This document shows, in pieces, positions 8,151-16,430 of a stretch of 64,000 bases of DNA (positions within the stretch are counted from its first letter, which is position 1; each line of letters starts with the position of its first letter). Below the pieces are notes generated by a model that ran no database searches, had not been told where the DNA came from, and was given only the letters and a program-made list of their open reading frames with translations. Source of the stretch: Lysinibacillus fusiformis (GTDB taxonomy: Bacteria > Bacillota > Bacilli > Bacillales_A > Planococcaceae); contig NZ_PDFK01000003.1 in the NCBI RefSeq assembly GCF_002845985.1, positions 124,001 through 188,000 on the forward strand, in the 5' to 3' direction. A program made the position numbers and the translations under genes.

Positions 8151-8584
8151 TCAGTAATGGATTAAACTACTATATGAATTTTGAGCGTCTAATTTGTAAT
8201 AACAGTATACTTAGTCTTCATCTGGTTTGAGAATTAGTGTAAACGGAGGGGGAGGGAGGTTTACTTTAAATGCTGCATCATACCTAATGTTTAAATTCGG
8301 TTGAAGCTGCCTCTGTTGGAATTGCTAATGCTTAAGGTTTGCTAGCTGAATTTCAGGTTTGGCTACTTTAAATCAAGACACTTCACCACAATTTTTGCAA
8401 AACAACAAAATAAGTGGGGAGCCTGAAGCAATTAAAGATCTTACAGGTCTAACATTTCTATCGCAAGATAATTTTCATGACCAAGCTGACCAGTTGCAAA
8501 AGAGTTACTACTACAAGCTCTACAGACTAATTTATTATTTTCCATAATATCATCTCATTGTGTAGTAGATGTAAATAATAACGT
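8151..8584. other. Degenerate stretch with weak coding-like pieces
   Basis: One plus-strand frame (about 8359-8547) reads LNQDTSPQFLQNNKISGEPE and ends without recognisable domain. It starts with TTG, has no ribosome binding site and looks like a remnant. Nothing else in the stretch can be supported. Confidence 0.35.
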
Positions 8585-8619
8585 GAAAAAAGCTATAGCT
8601 TTTGCAAAGGCTACAGCTT
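8585..8619 (-). terminator. Terminator of the 132-residue minus-strand gene
   Basis: On the minus strand AAGCTGTAGC and GCTATAGCTT form a stem (one mismatch) over a 10-base loop, followed by TTTTTT. A sister hairpin with nearly the same arms occurs at 9254-9285. Confidence 0.75.
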
Positions 8620-8646
8620 GAAGTCTTACAAACTCATCGCATTCTC

Positions 8647-9045
8647 CTAACTTTCAAAACTACCTAAAACCATAAAATCTACAATAACGCCACTTACTGG
8701 ATTTTCTGAACCTAATACACTAATTCCTAATACTGTGACACCACTAATATTTGTAATATTAGCAGAGACATATTTTCCAGTACTATTCTTTTCTCTCATT
8801 TGTACTCTTGGTCTTGCATTGATCGATGAATTTGTAGAATATACGCTTGCCACGGCATAGTCAATCGTTGATAATAGTGGATTGCCATTAGCTAATGCAT
8901 TGTCTGTAAAATAAAACGTAGCTATACCATTTGCGTCTGATGTAGCTTGCCCATAAACAATGCGCCTTTCTTTTTTGGGATTCGACTCTCCCGCTTTAAA
9001 CACATGCAATAATGTTGGTGCTAGTGTGATGAATTCAATACTCAT
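8647..9045 (-). CDS. Protein of unknown function, beta-rich
   Basis: 132 residues, ATG at 9045 behind AAGGGGTAAGG. No signal peptide or membrane helix. The sequence alternates short hydrophobic strands with turns (GQATSDANGIATFYFTDNAL, then GVTVLGISVLG and GVIVDFMVLG near the end), which suggests an all-beta fold. Phage structural proteins can look like this, but I recognise no family and no phage genes surround it. It has its own terminator. A near-copy of that terminator upstream hints that a second, now lost, copy of the unit existed. Confidence 0.55.
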   Translation of the reverse strand: MSIEFITLAPTLLHVFKAGESNPKKERRIVYGQATSDANGIATFYFTDNALANGNPLLSTIDYAVASVYSTNSSINARPRVQMREKNSTGKYVSANITNISGVTVLGISVLGSENPVSGVIVDFMVLGSFES

Positions 9046-9253
9046 AGCCTTACCCCTTGTTATATTTTGGCATTATTACTATACTATGAATTTTTTATTC
9101 GTTTATTACTTCTTCACTGTCCTTGATGATTCTTGTTTAGAGAGGAAGTTGAAAGAAATGATTGAGTGAACTACTTTGAACAGAATGTGCATTTAAAAGT
9201 ATTTAGTATTACAGGTGGTGAGCCAATGATGAGTAAAAAATCTGTCTAAAATT

Positions 9254-9285
9254 AAAAAGCTGTAGCGTTGTTACACGCTACAGCT
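9254..9285 (-). terminator. Orphan minus-strand terminator
   Basis: AGCTGTAGCG and CGCTACAGCT pair perfectly over an 8-base loop, with TTTTTAATTTT after it on the minus strand. No intact minus-strand gene lies upstream of it. Arms are almost identical to the hairpin at 8585-8619. Confidence 0.6.
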
Positions 9286-9709
9286 CAAATCGGTTAATGC
9301 TCTTTGTTGGTTTAGTCATATAGCATTATAACATACTGGAGAGCAAAATGGTGTTAAAAGGATAACAGGTAGCTACTACAGATCATTTATGGGTGATAAT
9401 AGTAGCTATATTCATGCAAAGATAGCCATGTACGAAATCAAGAGGGATGCAAGTAATCAAGTGTTAATTACAGCAGCTTATTTAGTGGTCAAAATTATAA
9501 AATGAAGGCATACGAGCAAGCGATTGCAGAGTACAAAAGATGCATCCATGATCCCACTTATGCAACTCATACTGTTAGTCAGTTCCTTGATTTCGCAGAT
9601 TGTCTCCTAGTAGCATTCATGTTAGAGCTTATGCTAGATTTTGAGAAATTTTGTTTTACTAGTATAATTGGAATATATTCGTTATTGTGTTTTGAGATGG
9701 GAGAAATGT
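9286..9709. other. Remnant-rich stretch before the TetR gene
   Basis: Holds two plus-strand coding-like pieces: an open frame without start ending at 9504 (ITGSYYRSFMGDNSSYIHAK) and, from the ATG at 9502, a frame starting MKAYEQAIAEYKRCIHDPTY that runs into the TetR gene in a different frame. Neither has a convincing ribosome binding site. I read them as fragments of older genes. Confidence 0.35.
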
Positions 9710-10603
9710 ATGAAAGATCGTAAGCAAGTGGTCATCGAAGCAACATTGCAATTATTTACTGAAAAAGGGTATCAGCACACATCAGTTCAAGATATTTTAG
9801 ATAAAGCCAATATTTCAAAGGGGACATTTTATAACTATTTTTCATCCAAAAATGAATGTCTTTCAGCTGTGCTCGAACAAAATCGTCTAGAAAGAAATGT
9901 TTTAAAAGAGGAAATTCTAGTCGGCAAGAAAATAGATGATATAGAAGTTTTAGTTGAACAATTAATCGCTTCCTTAAGGATTAAAGAAAAATATAACTTA
10001 ATGCCTTTATTTCGAGAAATCTCTTTTTTGCATGATGAAGAGTTGCAAAAAATTCTTGCTGAACACCGTTTTTATGAAATCACATGGCTAAAAAATAGAT
10101 TTTATGATATTTATGGGGAGGATGGAAAGCCTTATTATTATGAGTGTGCAATCATATTTTTTGGTACGTTCCAGTATATATCCTTTTATTGGAATTTAGC
10201 AACTAAGACAACAATTGATATAAAAAAGGTAGTCTACAGATCGATAAAGTATGTAGAAAGTTTTCTTCCAGAAATGATTGAGAGTGGAGAAATATTATTA
10301 GAGCCAAATGATATGTATTTGCTTGAAATGGATTCAGCGTACAAGCCGATCACAAACGATCAAATTCAAAAGAAACTAGAACTGTTTTATAAAAAAATAT
10401 CGACGGTTGAGCTTCATCCAAAATCAACGGAACTAACGACGTTGCTTTTGGATGAAATGAGTAGAGAAAAGCCGCGCATAAGCGTTTTAGAACTCATTAT
10501 CCAACCATTTCGTAGTTCTTTTTCTGACACAATTTATAAATATGAAGCGGAAGAAATCGCTAATCTTTGCTGGCTTTATATGAAAAGTCCAAACAAAGCA
10601 TAA
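9710..10603 (+). CDS. TetR family transcriptional regulator
   Basis: 297 residues from the ATG at 9710, 7 bases after GGGAG; 14 more codons are open upstream but have no ribosome binding site. The N-terminal DNA-binding domain is clear: VVIEATLQLFTEKGYQHTSV, then ILDKANISKGTFYNYFSSKN (helix-turn-helix, residues about 26-48). The C-terminal ligand domain is long and does not resemble a named subfamily. TetR proteins usually repress a neighbour; the adjacent small membrane protein at 10737 is the only candidate here, but a terminator separates them. Confidence 0.85.
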   Translation: MKDRKQVVIEATLQLFTEKGYQHTSVQDILDKANISKGTFYNYFSSKNECLSAVLEQNRLERNVLKEEILVGKKIDDIEVLVEQLIASLRIKEKYNLMPLFREISFLHDEELQKILAEHRFYEITWLKNRFYDIYGEDGKPYYYECAIIFFGTFQYISFYWNLATKTTIDIKKVVYRSIKYVESFLPEMIESGEILLEPNDMYLLEMDSAYKPITNDQIQKKLELFYKKISTVELHPKSTELTTLLLDEMSREKPRISVLELIIQPFRSSFSDTIYKYEAEEIANLCWLYMKSPNKA

Positions 10604-10609
10604 TGACCA

Positions 10610-10641
10610 GACCAGCTTTTTCTCATAAAGTTGGTCTTTTT
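10610..10641 (+). terminator. Terminator after the TetR gene
   Basis: GACCAGCTTT and AAAGTTGGTC form the stem (one mismatch), followed by TTTTT. Confidence 0.75.
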
Positions 10642-10736
10642 CGTCTATCCATGGCCAAATTAATAGGGCGTTGCAATTACTAATTCAGGAAATATTATTT
10701 GCATTTTACATTACAGCTTTATGTAGAAAGGTCGTG

Positions 10737-11069
10737 ATGAAAGTAAGGGGATTATGGTTAACCACAATAAAAGTATTGTTAGAATTAATAAGAATTGTTT
10801 TGATTTTTCTCATTTTTGGATGCTTGCTGTGGGGAGGCGTAAGGCTTATTTATACTACTTTACGAATAAATGTCGATGGTACTTACGGAGGCTGGCTAGG
10901 AGGAATCGCCATATATTTTTTATTGTTTGTCCTCTATCGTAATAAACTACAATTTTCAGGTTTTTATGATGGCCCAAAGCAACAAAAACTACCTAGAAAA
11001 ATAACTTACATTTTAGTTACTGGCTCTATTTTTCTATTAATACTTCCGCTGTTGCTCTCGATTAAATAG
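10737..11069 (+). CDS. Small integral membrane protein, three helices
   Basis: 110 residues from the ATG at 10737 (AAAGG upstream). Helix 1 is IRIVLIFLIFGCLLWGGVRL, helix 2 GWLGGIAIYFLLFVLY and helix 3 YILVTGSIFLLILPLLL, with a basic loop YRNKLQ between 2 and 3. No family recognised. It follows the TetR gene after a terminator; a regulatory link is possible but not shown. Confidence 0.6.
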   Translation: MKVRGLWLTTIKVLLELIRIVLIFLIFGCLLWGGVRLIYTTLRINVDGTYGGWLGGIAIYFLLFVLYRNKLQFSGFYDGPKQQKLPRKITYILVTGSIFLLILPLLLSIK

Positions 11070-11144
11070 CGTCTTGATTTTATGCATTGCCCCACTTTTA
11101 CGTGGTATATAATGGATATGACTAAAAGTAAAGGAGTTAGGACG

Positions 11145-11591
11145 ATGCCAGAATTTAAGAAGAGGGCAGAAGTATCTTTTATCACGAATATATCCCGATT
11201 TGATTACCTGAAAGAACAACTACAAGAAGTAGCTGGAAAATTTAATTTCAATCATCTTCAGCTTTCCAAAATAGTTGATTTACCGATAAATGAGCTGGAA
11301 AGTTTGCTAAATGGTAAGGGGAATATTACGACTGACCAGCAGGAAATAATAGAGCATAAATTAGCCAAGTTATGTTTTGGTTTTCAAGGTTTTGATGCAA
11401 AAGAAAGAGCAACATTGCTCTTGAATGATCTCGTTAAGGATTACATGTTTTCAACAGCAAGTATCGCAAAAATAATTCATGTAGAAGAAAAGGAACTCAA
11501 CGATTTTAGACAAGCACAAGTAATGGATAGAGAGGCAGAATTGAAAATATGTGTGAATGTGATTCTGCTACATTTTGTTTTACATAACTAA
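11145..11591 (+). CDS. Putative HTH-type small cytoplasmic protein
   Basis: 148 residues, ATG at 11145 with AAAGGAG 8 bases upstream; a TATAAT box at 11108-11113 gives a plausible -10. The segment FNFNHLQLSKIVDLPINELE, then LLNGKGNITT, looks like a Cro-type helix-turn-helix with the recognition helix at about residues 42-58; a second similar repeat follows (MFSTASIAKIIHVEEKELND). So the protein may carry two HTH-like motifs. No membrane segment. Function unknown. Confidence 0.6.
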   Translation: MPEFKKRAEVSFITNISRFDYLKEQLQEVAGKFNFNHLQLSKIVDLPINELESLLNGKGNITTDQQEIIEHKLAKLCFGFQGFDAKERATLLLNDLVKDYMFSTASIAKIIHVEEKELNDFRQAQVMDREAELKICVNVILLHFVLHN

Positions 11592-11767
11592 TAAGCCCAC
11601 ATCGCCTTTACACGGGAATTGCCAGAAGAGATATAGAAGGATATTATTATCCATTTCATTATGACGAAATGCAAAATGGTGTATTGACAGACAAACTTTG
11701 TATACAGATTAGCGGATGATATTAAGGAATTTATAGATTGAAATCCTAACCGTTAGTCTCGCGATGA
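11592..11767. other. Intergenic stretch with a frameshifted coding remnant
   Basis: Plus-strand codons from about 11630 read RDIEGYYYPFHYDEMQNGVL and then, after a frame change near 11695, FVYRLADDIKEFID before TGA. This looks like the tail of a lost gene. No start is present. Confidence 0.35.
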
Positions 11768-11794
11768 CAACCACTCCTTGAAGAGTGGTTTTTT
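11768..11794 (+). terminator. Terminator upstream of the germination operon
   Basis: AACCACTC and GAGTGGTT pair over a 6-base loop and are followed by TTTT. It insulates the ger operon from upstream transcription. Confidence 0.8.
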
Positions 11795-11848
11795 GTTGTT
11801 TCCGACCTAATAGGCGCTTTCTGTATATTGAATGTAGAAATAAGTTTT

Positions 11849-11879
11849 TGTATAAAAATATCGTTTAACTCTCAAAATA
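11849..11879 (+). promoter_or_regulatory. Candidate sigma-G promoter of the ger operon
   Basis: TGTATA (11849-11854), an 18-base spacer and CAAAATA (11873-11879) match the forespore sigma-G pattern with one deviation in the -10 (CATAATA expected). It lies 33 bases before the ATG. gerA-type operons are sigma-G dependent in Bacillus subtilis. Confidence 0.5.
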
Positions 11880-11911
11880 AAAGAAAATTTGATTGATCGT
11901 GGGGTACTCTA

Positions 11912-13228
11912 ATGGAGAATATGATGATGGAACTGAGCTCTAAGTTTGCAGATCATGATGATTTTTTCGTGGAGGAGGAGCTAATAGATCAAACAACCAT
12001 CTATCTTATGGGATTTAAAACATTGATTGATTTTGCCAAGTCCAATCTATACATTCGGCAAATGGCTGCTTCATCTGCCTCAGTAGGAGAGCTTTTTACA
12101 AACCTTAGTGATCAACTTGATATGGATATTGAACAAATTGTCAATGCTGTTTTGGAGGGGAAATTGATCGTCTTATCTCAAGGAGGACGCCAAAATGCGA
12201 TAGTTGATCCTATTTCCATCAATTTAACAAGAAGTATTGAAGAACCGAAAAATGAAAGCCCTATTCAAGCTTCTATGGATGCATTTGTTGAAGAGATTCA
12301 TGTAAATGTTGGACTTATTCGAAAAAGGCTAAAAACGGCAAGGCTCTCTCATTGTACCTTTCAAGTGGGCGAGCTAGAAAAACGTAATTTGTCCATGTTA
12401 TATATCAATGGAAGAGCATCAAGTGATCTTATTGAAAAAGTCAATCAGCAGTTAAAAGAAATTGACACGGATATTGAATCCATTGATGATTTGAACAAGT
12501 ATTTTGGTGTTCGGAGAGGGAGTCCTGTTAGTCATTTTTTCCCGACAGAAGTGCCGATACAAGCCATTCATGCATTAAAAAAGAATAGAATTGTCCTTTT
12601 CTTAGACAATTACCCTTTCGCCCTAGTTTTTCCACATCTATTGCCAGATATGTTTAGTATTGTGAATGATCGAAACTTCCCGTATGTGCTATCAGTTATG
12701 CTTCGCGTTCTTCGGGTCGTAGGCGCTATACTGACACTCATTCTGCCTGCATTGTATGTCGCGTTAGTATCTGTCAATCCTGAGATATTCAAATTTGATC
12801 TTGCATTATTTGTGGCAAAAAGCAGAGAAGGGATTCCTGTTCCTGCTTTGCTTGAAACGATCATCATGGTCGTATTAATTGATTTAATATTAGAAGCGAT
12901 TGTAAGACTGCCGAAAAGTATTGGACCGACCATTTCAATGGTAGGAGGCGTTATATTAGGCCAAGCAATGGTTGAAGCGAAATTAGTCAGTACCTTATTA
13001 GTAATTGTCATTACAGCCATTGTTATTTCAAGCTCGGTCGTAGCAGGTATTCAAAATTCGTTATACATTCGTTTATTAAAATATCCTATTTTAATTTTAG
13101 CATCTATTTTCGGCATTCTTGGTATATTTACTGGTTTAGCACTTACTGGCATTTATTTGGCGAGTTTAACTTCATTTAATATTCCGTATACGACATTTCG
13201 CTTGAAAAGAGAAGGAGATACTAAGTGA
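11912..13228 (+). CDS. gerAA: Spore germination receptor A subunit (GerA family)
   Basis: 438 residues, slightly shorter than the usual 460-500. The cytoplasmic N-terminal domain spans about residues 1-250; the family core FFPTEVPIQAIHALKKNRIV, then LFLDNYPFALVFPHLLPDMF is present. Five or so helices follow, including the conserved RLPKSIGPTISMVGGVILGQ at about 330-350. The A subunit sits in the spore inner membrane and, with B and C, senses nutrient germinants. The stop overlaps the GTG of the next gene by 4 bases. Which germinant this copy senses cannot be told from sequence; the symbol denotes the family position. Confidence 0.9.
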   Translation: MENMMMELSSKFADHDDFFVEEELIDQTTIYLMGFKTLIDFAKSNLYIRQMAASSASVGELFTNLSDQLDMDIEQIVNAVLEGKLIVLSQGGRQNAIVDPISINLTRSIEEPKNESPIQASMDAFVEEIHVNVGLIRKRLKTARLSHCTFQVGELEKRNLSMLYINGRASSDLIEKVNQQLKEIDTDIESIDDLNKYFGVRRGSPVSHFFPTEVPIQAIHALKKNRIVLFLDNYPFALVFPHLLPDMFSIVNDRNFPYVLSVMLRVLRVVGAILTLILPALYVALVSVNPEIFKFDLALFVAKSREGIPVPALLETIIMVVLIDLILEAIVRLPKSIGPTISMVGGVILGQAMVEAKLVSTLLVIVITAIVISSSVVAGIQNSLYIRLLKYPILILASIFGILGIFTGLALTGIYLASLTSFNIPYTTFRLKREGDTK

Positions 13229-14316
13229 CCCATAGGTTTCAAATTGGTATAGTTTTTTTTATTATCCATTTAAGCTTTGGTTTTCTGCTTTACCCTGATC
13301 TCATCTATTCGTTGACAGATGCGGGGCATTGGTTAGTCATTTTGTGTCAGGGTGTATTGCAATTAATGTTAATTTCACTCTACATTAAAGGTTTGAATTT
13401 TTTTCCTAATCAAGATATTATTGATATTTATTTAAAAATGGGACGGTTGGTTGCATTCATCATCCTGCTACCATTTGTCCTGAATTTAACGGTACTTGTT
13501 GCGCTTAATATCCGTACCTATACAGAGGTAATTAATTCTTTATTTTTATTACGAACACCGCATTGGCCAATAGCCTTATTGCTTTATTTTATATCGGCTT
13601 ATACGGCAACAAAAGGCTTAGGGACAATATTGCGATCTTCCGTATTTATTTTTTTTATGATTACTCCTTTCATACTGTTTATCATTGTCTCTTCCATAGT
13701 AAATTTTGATTTTCATAATGGATTCCCAATACGAAATTCATCGTTTGAGTTCTTACTAGATATCCATTTTTACTATCTCATTGGATTTTCAGCATTTTTA
13801 TTTTTAGGATTTATGGTTTCTAAAAAACCATTGGTATTTCGAGATATTTTTATAGCCTGGTTTTCTGTCATCATGGTTTACTTAGCCTTTGTTTATATAC
13901 CACTTTTTATTTTTGGACAAGAAACAGTTGTTACCATGTCCTTACCCTTTGTAGTAGCGGTGGACTCAGTTGATATTCGTTGGCTAGCTTTTAACCGCCA
14001 AACGATGTTCTTTGGTATTTCTTCAATTGGCTTTATGTTAATTTTTAATGCTGTGATGCTTTGGATGATTAGTCAAATTATGCAGAAATTATTCAGCAGG
14101 CTTCACGTAAAATCAGCATGGTGGATTATGATCTTTTCACTTATTGGATATACTGCAGGATTATTTATTCCGAATCAAGTTTGGACAAATACATTGATTT
14201 TGTTGAATAGAGGGGCTCAAGTTTATTTTATGCTTATGATCCCTGTAACGGTATATATCTATGGCATTGTGATAAAGAGAAAGGTGACGAACGATGAAAG
14301 AAAATCATCCTTGTAG
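13225..14316 (+). CDS. gerAB: Spore germination receptor B subunit (GerAB, permease-like)
   Basis: 363 residues, about ten membrane helices over the whole length, typical of the GerAB/APC-superfamily permease-like subunit that binds the germinant. Family landmarks are YPDLIYSLTDAGHWLVILCQ near the start and NRGAQVYFMLMIPV at the end. The GTG start has GAAGGAG upstream and overlaps the A subunit; the end overlaps the C subunit by 23 bases, so all three are coupled. Confidence 0.9.
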   Translation: MTHRFQIGIVFFIIHLSFGFLLYPDLIYSLTDAGHWLVILCQGVLQLMLISLYIKGLNFFPNQDIIDIYLKMGRLVAFIILLPFVLNLTVLVALNIRTYTEVINSLFLLRTPHWPIALLLYFISAYTATKGLGTILRSSVFIFFMITPFILFIIVSSIVNFDFHNGFPIRNSSFEFLLDIHFYYLIGFSAFLFLGFMVSKKPLVFRDIFIAWFSVIMVYLAFVYIPLFIFGQETVVTMSLPFVVAVDSVDIRWLAFNRQTMFFGISSIGFMLIFNAVMLWMISQIMQKLFSRLHVKSAWWIMIFSLIGYTAGLFIPNQVWTNTLILLNRGAQVYFMLMIPVTVYIYGIVIKRKVTNDERKSSL

Positions 14317-15352
14317 CATGCTCATTATATGTATGTTTTTGCTATTACCTTTTCTTGGCGGATGCTGGGATGTGAAAGATATCGATAAAAGATTATTACC
14401 TTTGGTTATAGGTATTGCTAAGGAGAATGAGGACTATCATGTGACGCTGCAAATCCCCATTACACAAAAGGAAAATGAAGTATCAAGAATTGTAACAGGC
14501 AAAGCAGATACGGTTTTAAAGGTGCTAGGGGAAGTTCGTACAAACTCTGAAGAAGCAGTGGATTACTCCCATATAGAATTAATTGTCATTCAAAGCAACT
14601 TGGCGGCCGATCAAGCGGAATTAAGGGAGCTCATAAAATTTTTAATGGATTCGGAAGAAATCCCTTCGAGAGCATTGTTAACCATAACTGATGATAAAAT
14701 CGACAAAGTCCTTTCCAACATTAACGATAAATTAGGGGTGAATGCGACTTCCATTTACAATTACTTTAACAAAGGGGCAGGGTGGGCACCTGAGATAACA
14801 AGCATTCATATTTGGGAAGTATACCGAAGTCTATTTTCTTATACAAAAGATATTACAGTTCCAGTTGTTCGTGCTGGAAATGATACAGTGTTAGTCTATG
14901 AAGGCTCTATGGTGTTGAAAAATGGTGAATTAATGGCAAGAATTAATTCAGATGAAAGCCAGCTAAGTAAGCTATTTCAAAACGCGAATGCAAAGGGGAA
15001 AATCGAAAGCCTTGATTTAGCGAGTATTATGGTGGTCAACAGTTCCCTTAAAAATAAAGCCTCTTTGAAGAACAATAAACCCGTTGTGGCAAGTCATTTA
15101 AAATTAAAAATCGATATTTTAGAGAGAAAAAAAGATGTGTCAAATGACCAAATTATGAAAGAGCTAACAAAGCTTATGGAAAAACGGTTTTATGATATGT
15201 TTGAACAAGCCCAAGCAAATGGGGTGGAGATTTTCGGATTTGGACAACTCTTTCGTGATCAGCTCTCCTATCAAGAACTAAGGAACTGGAGAGAAGGCTT
15301 TTATCCTTACTTGAAGGTGGATTTTCAGGTGAATGTGAGTGTAGACTCATAG
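14294..15352 (+). CDS. gerAC: Spore germination receptor C subunit (GerAC lipoprotein)
   Basis: 352 residues, a lipoprotein with lipobox LGGC (lipidated Cys near residue 24) followed by WDVKDIDKRLLPLVIGIA, the standard GerAC opening. The C-terminal domain contains FEQAQANGVEIFGFGQLFR and ends in a beta strand (LKVDFQVNVSV). It sits on the outer face of the inner spore membrane as the third receptor subunit. Starts inside the B-subunit gene. Confidence 0.9.
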   Translation: MKENHPCSMLIICMFLLLPFLGGCWDVKDIDKRLLPLVIGIAKENEDYHVTLQIPITQKENEVSRIVTGKADTVLKVLGEVRTNSEEAVDYSHIELIVIQSNLAADQAELRELIKFLMDSEEIPSRALLTITDDKIDKVLSNINDKLGVNATSIYNYFNKGAGWAPEITSIHIWEVYRSLFSYTKDITVPVVRAGNDTVLVYEGSMVLKNGELMARINSDESQLSKLFQNANAKGKIESLDLASIMVVNSSLKNKASLKNNKPVVASHLKLKIDILERKKDVSNDQIMKELTKLMEKRFYDMFEQAQANGVEIFGFGQLFRDQLSYQELRNWREGFYPYLKVDFQVNVSVDS

Positions 15353-15370
15353 CTATCTTGTGGCATAAGG

Positions 15371-15408
15371 AAGGGCAGAAATGTTGCTGGCACAACACTT
15401 CTGCCCTT
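15371..15408. terminator. Bidirectional terminator between gerAC and the FusB-type gene
   Basis: AAGGGCAGAAATGTTG and CAACACTTCTGCCCTT form a 16-bp stem with one mismatch between the two convergent genes. T tracts are short on both sides. Confidence 0.75.
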
Positions 15409-15417
15409 AATCAATCG

Positions 15418-16071
15418 CTATTTTTTCGTAATGCGCTCAAAAAATTCGACGGTTTTATTCATATCTGTAACATGTTCATTGCACGTCTTACTATCCGCAC
15501 AAATGTAATTGCTATGGGAGGTAAATGTGCCAACGACCTGTCCTTTGATCGAGGTAGTAAACAAGCCAACATCTGCATGGCGATTACAGATGGCGCAAAT
15601 GCCGCGTACAGTGCTGTTGGCAAATGTGCCTTTAATACCTGCTAACTGTCCATTTTGATCAAGGACAACGTATTTTCGATGTGTGCCAGGGTCATCCCAT
15701 GCAAGATAACAAATTCGCTGGAAATCGAGTGCTTCTAGATTTGGTAGCTTTAGCTTTTTCTCCTTTTTAAATAAGGTTTTAAGCGTACTGGCTGTCACTG
15801 GCTTGAACGGGATGACATATGGCTTTAATTGTTCTAAAAAGGCATCCCCTTGCGCCCGATCTGTTATAGCAAAAAGTTGTTCAATCAGCTTTGTTTCCGT
15901 TGCTGATAACTCTAATTTTGTCGTTACCTCTGTATCCACAAGGCCCCGAACGGCTAGGATGACGTTTTTATCGTTCGTTGTCGTAAGAGCATGTAAAATT
16001 TTATTTAATTGCTGTTCTAGTAAATGATAATTAGCGACCGTTAAAAACGGCTGAATTGTTTGTTGTTCCAT
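15418..16071 (-). CDS. EF-G-binding protein, FusB/FusC type
   Basis: 217 residues, the usual size of FusB-family proteins, which bind elongation factor G and release it from the ribosome, giving fusidic acid resistance in staphylococci. The N-terminal half is helical; the C-terminal FBP domain carries the four-cysteine zinc site: GICAICNRHADVGLF and YICADSKTCNEH. It also keeps GTHRKYVVLDQNG and FANSTVRGICAIC of the family. The ATG at 16071 has CAGGAGAG upstream. That site can be sequestered by an upstream RNA helix, and a 21-codon leader precedes it (16153-16218). Whether this chromosomal homologue confers resistance is not shown by sequence. Confidence 0.85.
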   Translation of the reverse strand: MEQQTIQPFLTVANYHLLEQQLNKILHALTTTNDKNVILAVRGLVDTEVTTKLELSATETKLIEQLFAITDRAQGDAFLEQLKPYVIPFKPVTASTLKTLFKKEKKLKLPNLEALDFQRICYLAWDDPGTHRKYVVLDQNGQLAGIKGTFANSTVRGICAICNRHADVGLFTTSIKGQVVGTFTSHSNYICADSKTCNEHVTDMNKTVEFFERITKK

Positions 16072-16075
16072 TTGA

Positions 16076-16191
16076 AATCTCTCCTGTTTAGTAGGCTATT
16101 TTATAAACTTTTGGCCTAAAGAGATCATTCAATTTTAGGTTATTTGTATAACTTAATCTAGACCTCTTTGACCTAAAGAAGACGTTCTAGA
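16076..16191 (-). promoter_or_regulatory. Candidate translational attenuator of the FusB-type gene
   Basis: Four RNA segments, in transcript order: 1 at 16191-16175, 2 at 16169-16157, 3 at 16126-16118, 4 at 16084-16076 (contains the ribosome binding site GGAGAG). 1 pairs with 2 (UCUAGA and CUUCUUU with AAAGAGGUCUAGA; 13 bp, one bulge). 3 pairs with 4 (GAUCUCUUU with GGAGAGAUU; 9 bp, three G-U). 2 can instead pair with 3 (AAAGAGGUC with GAUCUCUUU; 9 bp, one G-U). Segments 1 and 2 lie inside the leader ORF. This is the ermC-type logic: a ribosome stalled on the leader opens 1-2, allows 2-3 and frees 4. Confidence 0.6.
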
Positions 16192-16218
16192 GCAAGCATT
16201 ACAAGTGAATGCGTTCAT
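16153..16218 (-). CDS. 21-residue leader peptide of the FusB-type gene
   Basis: ATG at 16218 follows AAGGAGGAATCGAC, a near-perfect ribosome binding site. The peptide opens MNAFTCNACSRTSSLG and ends QRGLD; it has a C-x2-C pair but no membrane segment. It ends 81 bases before the FusB-type ATG, on the same strand, and its last dozen codons form the first hairpin of the candidate attenuator. The strong initiation signal on so short an ORF and its place in the folding scheme argue for a regulatory leader. Confidence 0.6.
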   Translation of the reverse strand: MNAFTCNACSRTSSLGQRGLD

Positions 16219-16304
16219 GTCGATTCCTCCTTGAAAGAAAACTACGATTATTATAACATCTTTTGACATTTTGATAAATGCTAAAGCTCTACTTATTTTC
16301 TGAA

Positions 16305-16333
16305 TTGTTTGATAGGTGGAAAATTGGTATAAT
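16305..16333 (+). promoter_or_regulatory. Sigma-A promoter of the methyltransferase unit
   Basis: TTGTTT at 16305-16310, 17-base spacer, TATAAT at 16328-16333, 32 bases before the first ORF. Confidence 0.6.
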
Positions 16334-16365
16334 GGTCTAAATTGGTTGACAGAGGGGGACTTTTT

Positions 16366-16422
16366 ATGAAACAGATGACTGCATGGAAAACAACGCTTAC
16401 TTGGAGAATTTATCAATTGTAG
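16366..16422 (+). CDS. 18-residue leader ORF
   Basis: ATG at 16366 with AGAGGGGGA upstream. It encodes MKQMTAWKTTLTWRIYQL and its TAG stop is part of TAGGAGG, the ribosome binding site of the methyltransferase 8 bases further on. Terminating ribosomes would therefore land on the next initiation site, a typical translational-coupling layout. No hairpin that would hide the downstream site is evident. Confidence 0.4.
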   Translation: MKQMTAWKTTLTWRIYQL

Positions 16423-16430
16423 GAGGCATT

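Noticed and set aside
8359-8547. 62-codon plus-strand gene
   Set aside because: TTG start without ribosome binding site, neighbouring frames equally decayed; better read as a remnant.
9502-9723. 73-codon gene before the TetR regulator
   Set aside because: Last third overlaps the TetR gene in another frame and no ribosome binding site precedes it.
12610-13020. 136-codon minus-strand ORF inside gerAA
   Set aside because: Antisense shadow of a well-supported coding region; composition typical of reversed membrane-protein codons.
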